Assembly (NCBI GenBank): GCA_012800685.1
Contig: JAAZIT010000242.1
Coordinates: 1 to 24,889, forward strand
Direction: 5' to 3'
From: Clostridiales bacterium
GTDB taxonomy: Bacteria; Bacillota; Clostridia; Oscillospirales; Ruminococcaceae
Length of the DNA: 24,889 nt
Shown one piece after another: positions 8,661 to 17,001 of this stretch. A program made the position numbers and the translations under genes. The notes below the pieces were generated by a model that saw nothing but the letters and a program-made list of their open reading frames with translations, searched no databases and had not been told where the DNA came from. The stretch's first letter is position 1. Every line of letters begins with the position of its first letter.

Positions 8661-10631
8661 ATGCTTCGAATTAATGATTATGCCGCTTTTGATAGGGATA
8701 ATTACTATGGTGGTGATGATTTAGGGGTTAAGATCGTTGACGGTAAAACACAGTTTAGAACATGGTCGCCATGGGCAACTGGAGTATATCTAAAAGTTTT
8801 TGCTGATGGCACTGGAATGAATTTAGTGGAATCCTTACCGATGGAAAGGCATTGGACTGGTGTTTGGTTTGTTGAGATTTTAAGAAGTCTTGATGGCTAT
8901 TTTTACACCTTTTCATTTGAATTTCATGGTCGACGTGAAGAAACCATTGATATATATGCTAAAGCCTGTGGGGTTAACGGTGACAGAGGAGCAATAGTTG
9001 ACTTTTCAACCACTAATCCAAAGGGCTGGGACAAAGTAAAAAGTCCTATATGCGAATCACCTTGTGATGCAATTATTTATGAGACTCATGTGCGAGATTT
9101 TTCTATTGACCCAACAAGTGGGGTTTCTCTTGAAAATCGTGGAAAGTACTTAGGATTTACTGAAGAAAAAACTAGGAATGGCGAAATAAAAACTGGACTT
9201 GATCATTTAATTGAGCTAGGGGTTACTCATGTTCAACTTCTTCCGGTTGGGGATTTTGTAACGGTTGACGAATCTAAGCCACACAAGGCGCAATACAATT
9301 GGGGCTATGATCCTAAGAATTACAACTGTCTTGAGGGCTCTTATTCCACAGACCCTGAGGATCCTAAAAAAAGAATTACAGAATTTAAAGAGCTAGTGAT
9401 GGCTTTACACAAAAAAGGCATTGGAGTTATAATGGATGTTGTTTACAATCATACTTATTACACCGAGCTTTCAGCTTTTCACAAGTCTTTTCCATATTAT
9501 TATCATCGTAATAGAGACGGTTTGTTTTCTAACGGTTCAGGCTGTGGTAACGAAACAGCTTCTGAGCATTTAATGATGAGAAAATTTATAATTGATAGCA
9601 TAAAATTTTGGGCAACAGAGTACAAAATAGACGGATTTAGATTTGACTTAATGGCTCTTCACGATATTGAAACAGTAAACCTTATAAGAGGAGAGCTTAA
9701 CAAAATTAACCCTAACATCTTAATGTACGGCGAGGGGTGGACAGGTGGAGATTCGCTTTTAAGCGTCGACCAGCTTGCATTTAAGTGGAATTCTTATAAA
9801 TTTGGAGCTGTTGGTTTATTTAACGACAACATTCGTGATGCTATCAAGGGCGGAACTTTTAACGCTTATGAAGCAGGCTATGTAAGTGGAGATTTCAATG
9901 CAGCAGGTGTTATAAAACGTGGAATTGTGGGGTCTGTTCCTCACAGCCAGTTAGATACGCACCAAGACGCTTGTTGGGCTTATGAACCAACCCAATCTAT
10001 CAATTATTGTGAGGCTCACGACAATAATACCCTGTGGGATAAAATTTGCATTAGTGCAAATCACCAAGAAGAAAATATTAGGAAGAGAATGGATATGCTT
10101 GCAGCGGCAATATTAATGGTTTCTCAAGGTGTTCCATTTATTCAGTTCGGACAAGATTTCTTAAGAACAAAACCTAAAATTCTTCCAGTAGGAACTGAAC
10201 CTAATCCTTGTAATATTTTTGACGAAAATAGCTATAATGCTCCCGATTTTACCAATTCAATTAAGTGGGGGAGAAAAGCGGAATATTTTGATGTTTTTAG
10301 ATATTACAAGGCGCTAATTAAGTTAAGAAAATCATCAAAGCTATTTAGGCTCTCGACTAAAGAAGATGTTGAAAGATGCTTAAGATTTGAGTACCATGAT
10401 GATCCAAACTTAATTTGTTTTTCACTTAGAGATGAAGATGAGTGCTTTTACATCATTATAAATCCAACTCAAGAATTTCGTGAGGTATGGGTACCAGAGT
10501 ATATCTGGAATGAAGGTATGTGCACAATTTGCTGTGATGAAAGTGGTAAGGCTTTTAGAGAGCCTATTAACAAAAGGAATATCATTGTTACACCAATTTC
10601 GATGGTAGCAGTTAAGCGTGTTCTAAATTAA
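8661..10631 (+). CDS. pulA: Type I pullulanase / alpha-glucan debranching enzyme (GH13_14)
   Basis: This 656-residue cytoplasmic enzyme hydrolyses alpha-1,6 branches in pullulan-type oligosaccharides, starch limit dextrins or glycogen. An N-terminal CBM48-like module (about 15-110, FRTWSPWATGVYLKVFADG) precedes the GH13 barrel. YNWGYDP (212-218) is the type I pullulanase signature. GH13 regions follow: DVVYNH (259-264), GFRFD with nucleophile Asp329, GEGW with acid/base Glu358, and CEAHDNNTLWDK with Asp454. There is no signal peptide, so it should act on internal glycogen or imported maltodextrin. A strong AAGGAGGG site lies 8 nt before the ATG. It follows psd by 14 nt and is closed by a terminator, making it the last gene of this run. 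Confidence 0.93.
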   Translation: MLRINDYAAFDRDNYYGGDDLGVKIVDGKTQFRTWSPWATGVYLKVFADGTGMNLVESLPMERHWTGVWFVEILRSLDGYFYTFSFEFHGRREETIDIYAKACGVNGDRGAIVDFSTTNPKGWDKVKSPICESPCDAIIYETHVRDFSIDPTSGVSLENRGKYLGFTEEKTRNGEIKTGLDHLIELGVTHVQLLPVGDFVTVDESKPHKAQYNWGYDPKNYNCLEGSYSTDPEDPKKRITEFKELVMALHKKGIGVIMDVVYNHTYYTELSAFHKSFPYYYHRNRDGLFSNGSGCGNETASEHLMMRKFIIDSIKFWATEYKIDGFRFDLMALHDIETVNLIRGELNKINPNILMYGEGWTGGDSLLSVDQLAFKWNSYKFGAVGLFNDNIRDAIKGGTFNAYEAGYVSGDFNAAGVIKRGIVGSVPHSQLDTHQDACWAYEPTQSINYCEAHDNNTLWDKICISANHQEENIRKRMDMLAAAILMVSQGVPFIQFGQDFLRTKPKILPVGTEPNPCNIFDENSYNAPDFTNSIKWGRKAEYFDVFRYYKALIKLRKSSKLFRLSTKEDVERCLRFEYHDDPNLICFSLRDEDECFYIIINPTQEFREVWVPEYIWNEGMCTICCDESGKAFREPINKRNIIVTPISMVAVKRVLN

Positions 10632-10643
10632 TTTCTGTGTATT

Positions 10644-10680
10644 AAACAGCCTGTCTTATTAATAGGACAGGCTGTTTTAT
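10644..10680 (+). terminator. Intrinsic terminator after the pullulanase gene
   Basis: AAACAGCCTGTC (10644-10655) pairs perfectly over 12 bp with GACAGGCTGTTT (10666-10677), with a 10-nt loop and a short T-rich tail. Confidence 0.9.
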
Positions 10681-10939
10681 TTAAAAATGTTCCTGACATA
10701 TCACCCATGAAACAGATATATATATAATTATTCTAAGCGGTGAAAGGTTTGACATAGTGCATGGGTTTAATAAACACTTACAAATTAAATTAAAACTTAT
10801 TTATGCTAAAAGTTAATTTTGCTTTGAATTATTTATAATACTATTAGTTGTTTGGTGGACTTATTTTTATTCACAAAGCATTAATGAATATGTTGTATAA
10901 TAAGGTTTGAACGTAATACAAAAAGCTAGGAGATAACAC
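10681..10939 (+). other. Gene-free AT-rich gap upstream of recQ
   Basis: No coding sequence is supported here. The gap holds a degenerate direct repeat (TGACATA at 10694-10700 and 10750-10756, each followed within 3-5 nt by CATG) and a consensus -10 hexamer TATAAT at 10896-10901 that could serve recQ. No good -35 box stands at 16-18 bp from it. Confidence 0.4.
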
Positions 10940-12757
10940 ATGACCCCACAAGAAATTCTTAAACAATACTATGGACACACTAATTTTCGTGAAGGACAGC
11001 TTGAGCTAATAAATGCTATTTTATCAGGGAGAGATTGTCTTGGAATAATGCCAACTGGTGCAGGAAAATCAGTTTGCTTTCAAATCCCCGCCATGCTTTT
11101 AGATGGAATCACAATAGTTATATCACCGCTTATCTCGTTAATGAAAGACCAAACGGAAGCATTAACTGATATGGGTGTAAATGTGGCTTGTATTAATTCA
11201 TCGCTAAGCTCTGCTCAATATTCACAAACCATGCACAAGGCTTATTTAGGAGAATATAAGATACTTTATGTTGCACCTGAAAGATTGCTTAGCAGTGGTT
11301 TCTTAGAGTTTGCTAATCAAGCCAATATCTCAATGGTAACTATAGATGAAGCCCATTGCGTTTCACAGTGGGGGCAGGATTTTAGACCAAGCTATTTGAA
11401 AATTCTTGATTTTGTAAGTTGCCTAGTTAAAAGACCTATAGTTTCGGCTTTTACAGCCACCGCTACAAAGGTTGTTAGAGATGATATAGTTGAAATTCTA
11501 AGGCTTGAAAATCCATATCTTTTAACAACAGGCTTTGACAGAAAGAACTTATATTTTGATGTAAAGCAGACAACAAATAAGTACAATGACCTTATTTCAG
11601 TTCTAAAGAAAATCGGCAATAAGAATGGAATTGTTTATTGTTTAGCAAGGAAAACAGTTGAAAAGGTATGTACTCTTTTAAACAAAGATGGTTATGAAGC
11701 AACAAGATATCATGCAGGGTTAAGTGCTGAGGAAAGAAGAAACAATCAAGATGATTTTCTATTTGATAAAAAAACCATTATGGTCGCAACTAATGCCTTT
11801 GGAATGGGAATTGACAAGTCCAATGTATCATTTGTGGTGCATTACAATATGCCTAAAAATATTGAAAGCTATTATCAAGAGGCTGGACGTGCCGGGCGAG
11901 ATGGAGAAAATGCCCAATGTATTATTCTTTACAGTAAGCAGGACGTTAGAACTAACAAGTTTTTAATTGAAAACAGCAATGAATCTGAAGAGCTAACTAT
12001 TGGAATGCGAAATGAGATTATTGAAAAGGACTTAAATCTCCTTAAGCAAATGACGTTTTACTGCACAACTCAAGAGTGTTTAAGAAACTGGATTTTAAAG
12101 TATTTTGGTGACAAGAGCGTTTCGTATTGTGGAAATTGTTCAAGCTGTTTAACCAATTATGAAACCATAGATATAACTATTGAGGCGCAAAAAATATTAT
12201 CATGTGTTTACAGAATTTCACAGCGTAGAAGATCCTTTGGAAAAATCATGATTACTGATGTTTTGCGTGGGGCGAAAAATGAGAAGGTTATTAAAAACGG
12301 ATTAGACACTCTTTCTACATACGCTTTAATGTCCGATGTTTCAACAAAAAGGATAATTCTGATAATGGACTTTTTAATTGAGCGTGGGTATTTATTTGTT
12401 GATGACATGAATTACAGTGTAGTCAAGCTAAATGAAAAGTCATTAGAAATTCTAAAGGACAGAATAAGTCTTGAGATGAAAATTCCTGTTGAAAAGAAAG
12501 AAAAAACACGTTCTATTGACACGGGTCATGGGAATAATCTTATGGAAAAACTTAAGAAAACCCGACTAAAGCTTGCATATCAAGAAAATGTTCCAGCTTA
12601 TATAGTGTTTTCTGATGCTACTCTTAAGGATATGTGTGGAAAGAAACCAGAGACTATTGAGGACTTCCTAGAGGTTGCGGGTGTTGGTAAAAGAAAAGCT
12701 GAAAAATACGGTTCTGTTTTTTGTGAGGTTATTAAGGAGTATTTAAGAGAGGCTTGA
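10940..12757 (+). CDS. recQ: ATP-dependent DNA helicase RecQ
   Basis: This 605-residue 3'-5' helicase acts in recombination and stalled-fork repair. Helicase motifs appear in order: motif I GAGKS (40-44), motif II DEAH (136-139) running into the aromatic-rich loop CVSQWGQDFRP, motif III FTATAT (171-176), motif V TNAFGMGIDK and motif VI QEAGRAGRDG. The RecQ zinc site is complete at Cys380, Cys397, Cys400 and Cys403 (CGNCSSC), followed by a winged helix and a C-terminal HRDC domain (about 525-605). The ATG at 10940 has AGGAG 7 nt upstream. It is transcribed alone; no clear terminator was found before the next promoter at 12912. Confidence 0.97.
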   Translation: MTPQEILKQYYGHTNFREGQLELINAILSGRDCLGIMPTGAGKSVCFQIPAMLLDGITIVISPLISLMKDQTEALTDMGVNVACINSSLSSAQYSQTMHKAYLGEYKILYVAPERLLSSGFLEFANQANISMVTIDEAHCVSQWGQDFRPSYLKILDFVSCLVKRPIVSAFTATATKVVRDDIVEILRLENPYLLTTGFDRKNLYFDVKQTTNKYNDLISVLKKIGNKNGIVYCLARKTVEKVCTLLNKDGYEATRYHAGLSAEERRNNQDDFLFDKKTIMVATNAFGMGIDKSNVSFVVHYNMPKNIESYYQEAGRAGRDGENAQCIILYSKQDVRTNKFLIENSNESEELTIGMRNEIIEKDLNLLKQMTFYCTTQECLRNWILKYFGDKSVSYCGNCSSCLTNYETIDITIEAQKILSCVYRISQRRRSFGKIMITDVLRGAKNEKVIKNGLDTLSTYALMSDVSTKRIILIMDFLIERGYLFVDDMNYSVVKLNEKSLEILKDRISLEMKIPVEKKEKTRSIDTGHGNNLMEKLKKTRLKLAYQENVPAYIVFSDATLKDMCGKKPETIEDFLEVAGVGKRKAEKYGSVFCEVIKEYLREA

Positions 12758-12911
12758 TTTTGAGCTAGTAAATAGGCATGATGGCTGTAGGTTAATGACT
12801 AATGAGAGATTGATTGTGAAAAGTCGATTGTGACTTGGTTGCTAGTGTCACTGGGTAATGCCAATGGAAAACTTAAGTTATAAATAGTATGTTAATTTCA
12901 AAAACAAGCCC
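12758..12911 (+). other. Gap between recQ and the ABC-F leader promoter
   Basis: About 150 bp without a supported gene, RNA or clear terminator. The rest of the 487-bp intergenic region is occupied by the promoter and leader described separately. Confidence 0.4.
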
Positions 12912-12940
12912 TTGCTAAAAGTGAAAACATATGATATAAT
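12912..12940 (+). promoter_or_regulatory. Sigma-A promoter of the ABC-F leader, with extended -10
   Basis: TTGCTA (12912-12917), 17 bp, TATAAT (12935-12940). TG at 12932-12933 gives an extended -10 element. Transcription should begin near 12947, leaving about 300 nt of leader before the ABC-F start codon. Confidence 0.75.
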
Positions 12941-12969
12941 AATAAAAAATAAAGGTTTGGAGTGAGAGG

Positions 12970-12990
12970 ATGCGCATTATTTCTTGCTAA
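12970..12990 (+). CDS. Six-codon leader ORF (MRIISC) in the ABC-F attenuator
   Basis: ATG CGC ATT ATT TCT TGC TAA is preceded by GGAG at 12959-12962, 7 nt upstream of the ATG and about 20 nt after the predicted transcription start. The final codons (ATT TCT TGC) contain the sequence that pairs with the antiterminator strand, so translation of this ORF is tied directly to the RNA fold. The peptide probably matters only through ribosome position or stalling. Confidence 0.6.
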   Translation: MRIISC

Positions 12991-13189
12991 TAATTTAGGC
13001 ACATAGACGTTAATATTAACGCAGCTATTTTCAGCTGTAATTTTCGTATGTGTTTTTGTTGTGCCATTGCAAGAAAGTGCTAAATTCTCATAACTCATTA
13101 ATATAATTTAAAACTAGTTGTATAGCTACTTCTAGTTATATGATTAAATTTTGCTAATTATATTGGCATGGTTTGATTTTGTTTATTAT

Positions 13190-13230
13190 GAGCTGCAAGA
13201 ATTAACTTTCTTGCGGCTCTATTATTTTTT
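13190..13230 (+). terminator. Leader terminator immediately upstream of the ABC-F gene
   Basis: GAGCTGCAAGAA (13190-13201) pairs with TTCTTGCGGCTC (13208-13219) over 12 bp including one U-G wobble, followed by TATTATTTTTT. It ends only 14 nt before the start codon at 13245, so it can only act as an attenuator for that gene. Confidence 0.88.
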
Positions 13231-13244
13231 GGGAGGACAAAATC

Positions 13245-14729
13245 ATGTCACTTATAAACATTTCAAATCTAACCTTTGCATATGAGGGGAGCTATGACAA
13301 CATTTTTGAAAATGCAAGCTTTCACATTGACACAGATTGGAAGCTTGGTTTTACAGGTAGAAACGGAAGAGGAAAAACAACCTTTTTAAATCTATTATTA
13401 GGTAAGTATGAGCATCAAGGTGAAATTACCTGTGCTTCTTCAATTACATTTGACTATTTTCCATCTAATGTAGTGGACAAAAGCGTAAATGGCATTGATG
13501 TGGTGGATAAAATCTGCCCCAACTATGAGTACTGGGAGTTATCGAGAGAAATGTCGCTTCTTGAGGTCTCCGATGAGGTGCTGTTTCGCCCATTTAACAC
13601 CCTTTCAAAAGGCGAGCAGACTAAAGTAATGCTTTCGGCATTGTTTTTAAAAGAGAACAGCTTTCTGCTTATTGACGAGCCAACCAATCACCTCGATGTT
13701 AGAGGTAGGGAATTAGTTAGCGAATATTTAAACAAGAAAAAAGGTTTTATTATTGTATCACATGACAGAGCCTTTCTCGACGGTTGCATAGATCATGTTC
13801 TATCAATAAATAAAAATGACATACAAATTCAAAAAGGAGATTTTTCCTCATGGCTTCAAAATAAGGAGCTTCAGGATAATTTTGAATTTTCAGAAAATGA
13901 AAAGTTAAAAAAGCAAGTAAAGAGACTTTCAACATCAGCAAAACAGGTGTCTGAATGGTCTGGAAAAAACGAAAAAACTAAATATCACACTAAAAACTCA
14001 GGTCTTCGCCCTGACAGGGGTTATTTAGGGCACAAGTCTGCTAAAATGATGAAGCGCTCAAAAACAATTGAGGGCAGAAAAAACGAGGCGTTTAACGAAA
14101 AATCAAAGCTTTTAAAAAATATAGAATCGACTGAAAGCTTAAAAATTCCCCATATAGATTATAAAACCAAACGGCTTATAGAACTTAAAAATATTTCCAT
14201 TTTTTATGACGATAAAAACATTTGTGAGAACGTATCCTTTGAAATAGCCAACGGCGATAGGATTAATCTAAAAGGGAAAAATGGGTCGGGGAAATCCAGC
14301 ATATTAAAGCTTGTTAAAGGTGATAATATTAATACTAAAGGAAATCTGTATCGAGGTGAAGAATTGAAAATATCATATGTTTCTCAAGACACTTCGGAAT
14401 TAATTGGTGACTTGTCAGAATACGCGGAAGAGTGTAATATAGATGAAAGCTTATTTAAGGCAATTCTACGAAAGCTTGATTTTTCTAGGATTCAATTCGA
14501 AAAGGATATATCCGATTTCAGTGAAGGACAAAAGAAAAAGGTGTTAATTGCTAAAAGCTTATGCGAAAAAGCACATCTTTATATTTGGGATGAGCCCCTT
14601 AATTATATTGATGTAATTTCAAGAATTCAAATTGAAAATCTTCTTCTTGAATTTAAACCAACAATATTATTTGTTGAGCATGATATAGCTTTTGCTAATA
14701 AAATTGCAACAAAGGTTGTAGAGCTTTAA
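13245..14729 (+). CDS. Lsa-type ABC-F ribosomal protection ATPase (antibiotic resistance)
   Basis: This 494-residue protein has two ABC ATPase domains and no membrane segment. Domain 1 has Walker A GRNGRGKT (38-45), signature LSKGEQ (121-126) and DEPTNHLD (145-152). A charged linker (about 205-300) is the antibiotic-resistance domain that reaches the peptidyl-transferase centre. Domain 2 has GKNGSGKS (345-352), FSEGQKKK and WDEPLNYID. FENASFHIDTDWKLGFTGRNGRGK, split by no gap, and WDEPLNYID resemble Lsa proteins. Lsa proteins displace lincosamides, streptogramin A and pleuromutilins from the ribosome. The spectrum here is untested. GGGAGG lies 8 nt before the ATG. The upstream attenuator suggests drug-inducible expression. 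Nothing mobile surrounds it, so it looks chromosomal and intrinsic. Confidence 0.88.
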   Translation: MSLINISNLTFAYEGSYDNIFENASFHIDTDWKLGFTGRNGRGKTTFLNLLLGKYEHQGEITCASSITFDYFPSNVVDKSVNGIDVVDKICPNYEYWELSREMSLLEVSDEVLFRPFNTLSKGEQTKVMLSALFLKENSFLLIDEPTNHLDVRGRELVSEYLNKKKGFIIVSHDRAFLDGCIDHVLSINKNDIQIQKGDFSSWLQNKELQDNFEFSENEKLKKQVKRLSTSAKQVSEWSGKNEKTKYHTKNSGLRPDRGYLGHKSAKMMKRSKTIEGRKNEAFNEKSKLLKNIESTESLKIPHIDYKTKRLIELKNISIFYDDKNICENVSFEIANGDRINLKGKNGSGKSSILKLVKGDNINTKGNLYRGEELKISYVSQDTSELIGDLSEYAEECNIDESLFKAILRKLDFSRIQFEKDISDFSEGQKKKVLIAKSLCEKAHLYIWDEPLNYIDVISRIQIENLLLEFKPTILFVEHDIAFANKIATKVVEL

Positions 14730-14737
14730 ATGTATAA

Positions 14738-14772
14738 ATATACTATTTTAACTTCTTAAATATAGTATTTTT
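14738..14772 (+). terminator. Weak AT-only terminator after the ABC-F gene
   Basis: ATACTAT and TTTAA after it can pair with TTAAA and ATAGTAT further on, with one bulge and a T-rich tail. The stem has a single G-C pair, so strength is doubtful. Confidence 0.45.
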
Positions 14773-15055
14773 AAAATTTAAAATACAGAAATAGTTAAAA
14801 TGTGACAAATAACAACAGTTCTTTTATTATAAGTTTACACAAAATATACAATTGAGCTAGATTATACAATTCTTTTCTGCAAACATATATAGTATTAGTT
14901 TCTTTTACGAAAAAATTACAAAAATGCATAATTTGTAGAAATTGGATATCGTTTTCTTTAGTGTAATTTACAACAGATTTAATGAGTAAAATCAAAAAAG
15001 ACCTAGAAATCGTACTTTGGTTAAATATATCAATCAAAAAAACCTTTTAAAACTA
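14773..15055 (+). other. Gene-free AT-rich gap before the sugar transferase promoter
   Basis: No convincing gene or RNA is seen. TATACAATT occurs twice 18 bp apart (14845-14853, 14863-14871). A minus-strand 80-codon reading frame lies here but has only a TTG start and low-complexity hydrophobic content. Confidence 0.35.
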
Positions 15056-15084
15056 TTGACATTGCAACTTGTTGTGTGTATAAT
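15056..15084 (+). promoter_or_regulatory. Perfect-consensus sigma-A promoter of the sugar transferase gene
   Basis: TTGACA (15056-15061), 17 bp, TATAAT (15079-15084): both hexamers and the spacing match the ideal. It predicts a start near 15091 and a 78-nt 5' leader, which contains GTAGAC twice but no clear terminator. Confidence 0.85.
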
Positions 15085-15168
15085 TTATATAATGTGACGT
15101 AGACTGTTAGGTTATGTAACATTGTGTAGACGCAATTCGATTTGTTTAATTTTCGAGAGGTGTAAAAA

Positions 15169-15894
15169 TTGAGAGAAAATAGTGCAACGGCAATCGAAGT
15201 TGAAAGAAATATTGATTATGAAAAAAGAAATATAAAAGTGACAACAAACAAAATAGTATACAACAAAGAAAAATCTTTCGCTAAAGAAAATAAAATCTAC
15301 AACAAGATAAAAAGAATGTTGGATTTAATTTTATCATTTGGCGCATTAATAGTGCTGTTTCCAATTCTATTAGTGATAGGTATAATTATTTTTTTGGGTG
15401 ATTTTCATAACCCTATTTTTGTTCAAGAGAGACTTACAAAACACGGAAAAAGATTTAAAATGTATAAATTTAGATCCATGTGTGTTAATGCCGAAGAAAA
15501 ACTTAAGGACCTTCATAAGCATAATGAGGTCGATGGACCTGCATTTAAAATGGACAACGATCCACGAGTTACTAAAATTGGCAAATTTATTAGAAAAACT
15601 AGTATTGATGAATTGCCACAGCTGTTAAATATTATAGCTGGTGACATGAGTATTGTTGGACCAAGACCACCACTTCCTAGTGAGGTGGAGCAATATACAG
15701 AATATCAAATGCATAGATTAGACGTTAAAACAGGGCTAACTTGTTTTTGGCAGTGTTCTGGAAGAAGCAATATTTCATTTGATGAATGGGTTGCTCTTGA
15801 TGTGAAATACATTAAAGAAATGTCTTTTGCAACGGATACACAAATACTTTTTAAAACCATAAAAGCCGTTTTAAAACGTGATGGCGCAAAATAG
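15169..15894 (+). CDS. Polyisoprenyl-phosphate sugar-1-phosphate transferase (bacterial sugar transferase family)
   Basis: This 241-residue membrane protein (PF02397-type, WbaP/ExoY-like) would transfer a sugar-1-phosphate from a nucleotide sugar to undecaprenyl phosphate, starting an exopolysaccharide, capsule or glycan unit. It has a hydrophilic 50-residue N-terminus and one hydrophobic segment (53-77). The catalytic domain follows: PIFVQERLTKHGKRFKMYKF (82-101), TSIDELPQLLNIIAGDMS (144-161), VGPRPP (163-168), and the C-terminal GLTCFWQCSGRS. The start is TTG at 15169, supported by GAGAGGTG at 15155-15162. No glycosyltransferase, flippase or polymerase gene is adjacent, and a terminator follows. 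It is therefore an orphan initiating transferase here, and its sugar cannot be inferred. Confidence 0.9.
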   Translation: MRENSATAIEVERNIDYEKRNIKVTTNKIVYNKEKSFAKENKIYNKIKRMLDLILSFGALIVLFPILLVIGIIIFLGDFHNPIFVQERLTKHGKRFKMYKFRSMCVNAEEKLKDLHKHNEVDGPAFKMDNDPRVTKIGKFIRKTSIDELPQLLNIIAGDMSIVGPRPPLPSEVEQYTEYQMHRLDVKTGLTCFWQCSGRSNISFDEWVALDVKYIKEMSFATDTQILFKTIKAVLKRDGAK

Positions 15895-15903
15895 AATACA
15901 CTT

Positions 15904-15953
15904 AGCATATTAGGTTATCCTATAAATGGGTATATTTAATATGCTTTTTTTTT
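15904..15953 (+). terminator. Intrinsic terminator after the sugar transferase gene
   Basis: AGCATATTA (15904-15912) pairs with TAATATGCT (15937-15945), with inner ATCC/GGGT pairing, followed by a run of nine T. Confidence 0.85.
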
Positions 15954-16071
15954 CTTGAAAAGCTCTATTATATGGCTATTGACTTTGAAACTGAAATTAG
16001 GTATACTTAATCTATATCAAAGTAATAGGAATTAGATTTTAAATATTTTTAATAATTTGGAGGCAATAAAT

Positions 16072-16989
16072 TTGACTATTAAAGAAGTACAGGAAAAAAT
16101 ACTTAAACTAAAAAAAGAAAATGACATATGCATTCTAGCCCACAGCTATCAAGCAAGAGAAATTACTGAAATCGCCGATTTTACTGGTGATTCATATGCG
16201 TTAAGCAAGCAGGCTAGTCAAGTGTCAAACAAAAATATATTAATGTGCGGCGTTCATTTTATGGCTGAAACAGTTAAGCTTATTTCCCCTGAAAAGCGAG
16301 TTTTAATATCTCACCCTGAGGCAGGATGTGCTATGGCTGAAATGATGGACAAGGCTCTGATTGGGCAAGTCAAACAGCTTTACCCTAATCATAAGGTGGT
16401 TGTATATATAAATTCAACTGCTGAGCTTAAAACTATATGTGATGTGTGCGTAACATCTTCATCGGCTGTAAAAATTGTTGGTTCTATGCCAGAGAAAGAC
16501 ATTTTGTTTATTCCTGATTGCAATTTAGGTGCTTATGTTCAGGAACAGTTACCAGAAAAAAACATTAAGACTTTATCTGGGGGCTGTCCAACTCATGCAA
16601 TTGTTGAAGCGACAGATGTTATTAAGGCTAAAGAGGAGCATCCTAATGCTTTATTACTAGTTCACCCTGAATGTCAGCCAAGTGTCTTTCATCTTGCTGA
16701 TTTTGTTGGTTCTACCTCTGCAATTATGGAGTATGCAAAAAAATCTAGTGCTAAGGAATTTATTATTGGTACTGAGATTAGTATAACCGAACATTTGCAA
16801 TTTGATTGCCCTGAAAAGACATTTTATAATTTGTCATATGCAATGATATGCAAAAACATGAAAATGACAACTCTAATGGACGTTTACAACTGTGTAAACG
16901 GAAATGGCGGGAAAGAAATAATACTTGATGACCAAACAATTAATCAAGCTAGAAAATGCATTGATGAAATGATAAAGCTCGGTGGCTAA
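16072..16989 (+). CDS. nadA: Quinolinate synthase
   Basis: This 305-residue 4Fe-4S enzyme condenses iminoaspartate with dihydroxyacetone phosphate to quinolinate in NAD synthesis. The three-fold repeated family architecture is visible: ILAHSYQ, CGVHFMAETVKLISPEKR, YINSTAELK, CVTSSSA and HPECQP. Cys86 (PEAGC), Cys172 (GGCPTH) and Cys260 (MICKNMKM) are spaced 86 and 88 apart, matching the three cluster ligands known for NadA. The start is taken as TTG at 16072 because GGAGG at 16059-16063 lies 8 nt upstream; the in-frame TTG at 16057 overlaps that site. nadB and nadC are not adjacent, so their supply must be elsewhere. The gene is closed by a terminator and appears monocistronic. Confidence 0.95.
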   Translation: MTIKEVQEKILKLKKENDICILAHSYQAREITEIADFTGDSYALSKQASQVSNKNILMCGVHFMAETVKLISPEKRVLISHPEAGCAMAEMMDKALIGQVKQLYPNHKVVVYINSTAELKTICDVCVTSSSAVKIVGSMPEKDILFIPDCNLGAYVQEQLPEKNIKTLSGGCPTHAIVEATDVIKAKEEHPNALLLVHPECQPSVFHLADFVGSTSAIMEYAKKSSAKEFIIGTEISITEHLQFDCPEKTFYNLSYAMICKNMKMTTLMDVYNCVNGNGGKEIILDDQTINQARKCIDEMIKLGG

Positions 16990-17001
16990 AATCATAACTT
17001 T

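Larger units (their letters stand above)
12947..13230 (+). promoter_or_regulatory. Candidate ribosome-mediated transcription attenuator upstream of the ABC-F gene
   Basis: Four segments can pair in mutually exclusive ways. Segment 1, TTTCTTGC (12980-12987), lies inside the last codons of a six-codon ORF. Segment 2, GCAAGAAAG (13069-13077), can pair with segment 1 or with segment 4. Segment 3, GAGCTGCAAGAA (13190-13201), pairs with segment 4 (13206-13219) to make a terminator. The 1:2 helix is extended by GGCAC (12998-13002) with GTGCC (13061-13065). It encloses small hairpins at 13008-13021 and 13022-13037. A ribosome stalled on the short ORF would cover segment 1, free segment 2 to pair with segment 4, and prevent termination. 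Drug-induced stalling of this kind is established for other ABC-F resistance genes; its action here is inference. Confidence 0.7.

Noticed and set aside
12898..13098. Minus-strand 66-codon open frame
   Set aside because: It lies over the plus-strand promoter, leader ORF and paired segments of the ABC-F attenuator, and its product resembles no family.
14795..15037. Minus-strand 80-codon open frame
   Set aside because: TTG start, low-complexity hydrophobic composition, AT-rich DNA and no recognised family; probably chance.
16057..16071. Upstream TTG start for nadA
   Set aside because: The TTG at 16057 overlaps the GGAGG that correctly spaces the TTG at 16072.
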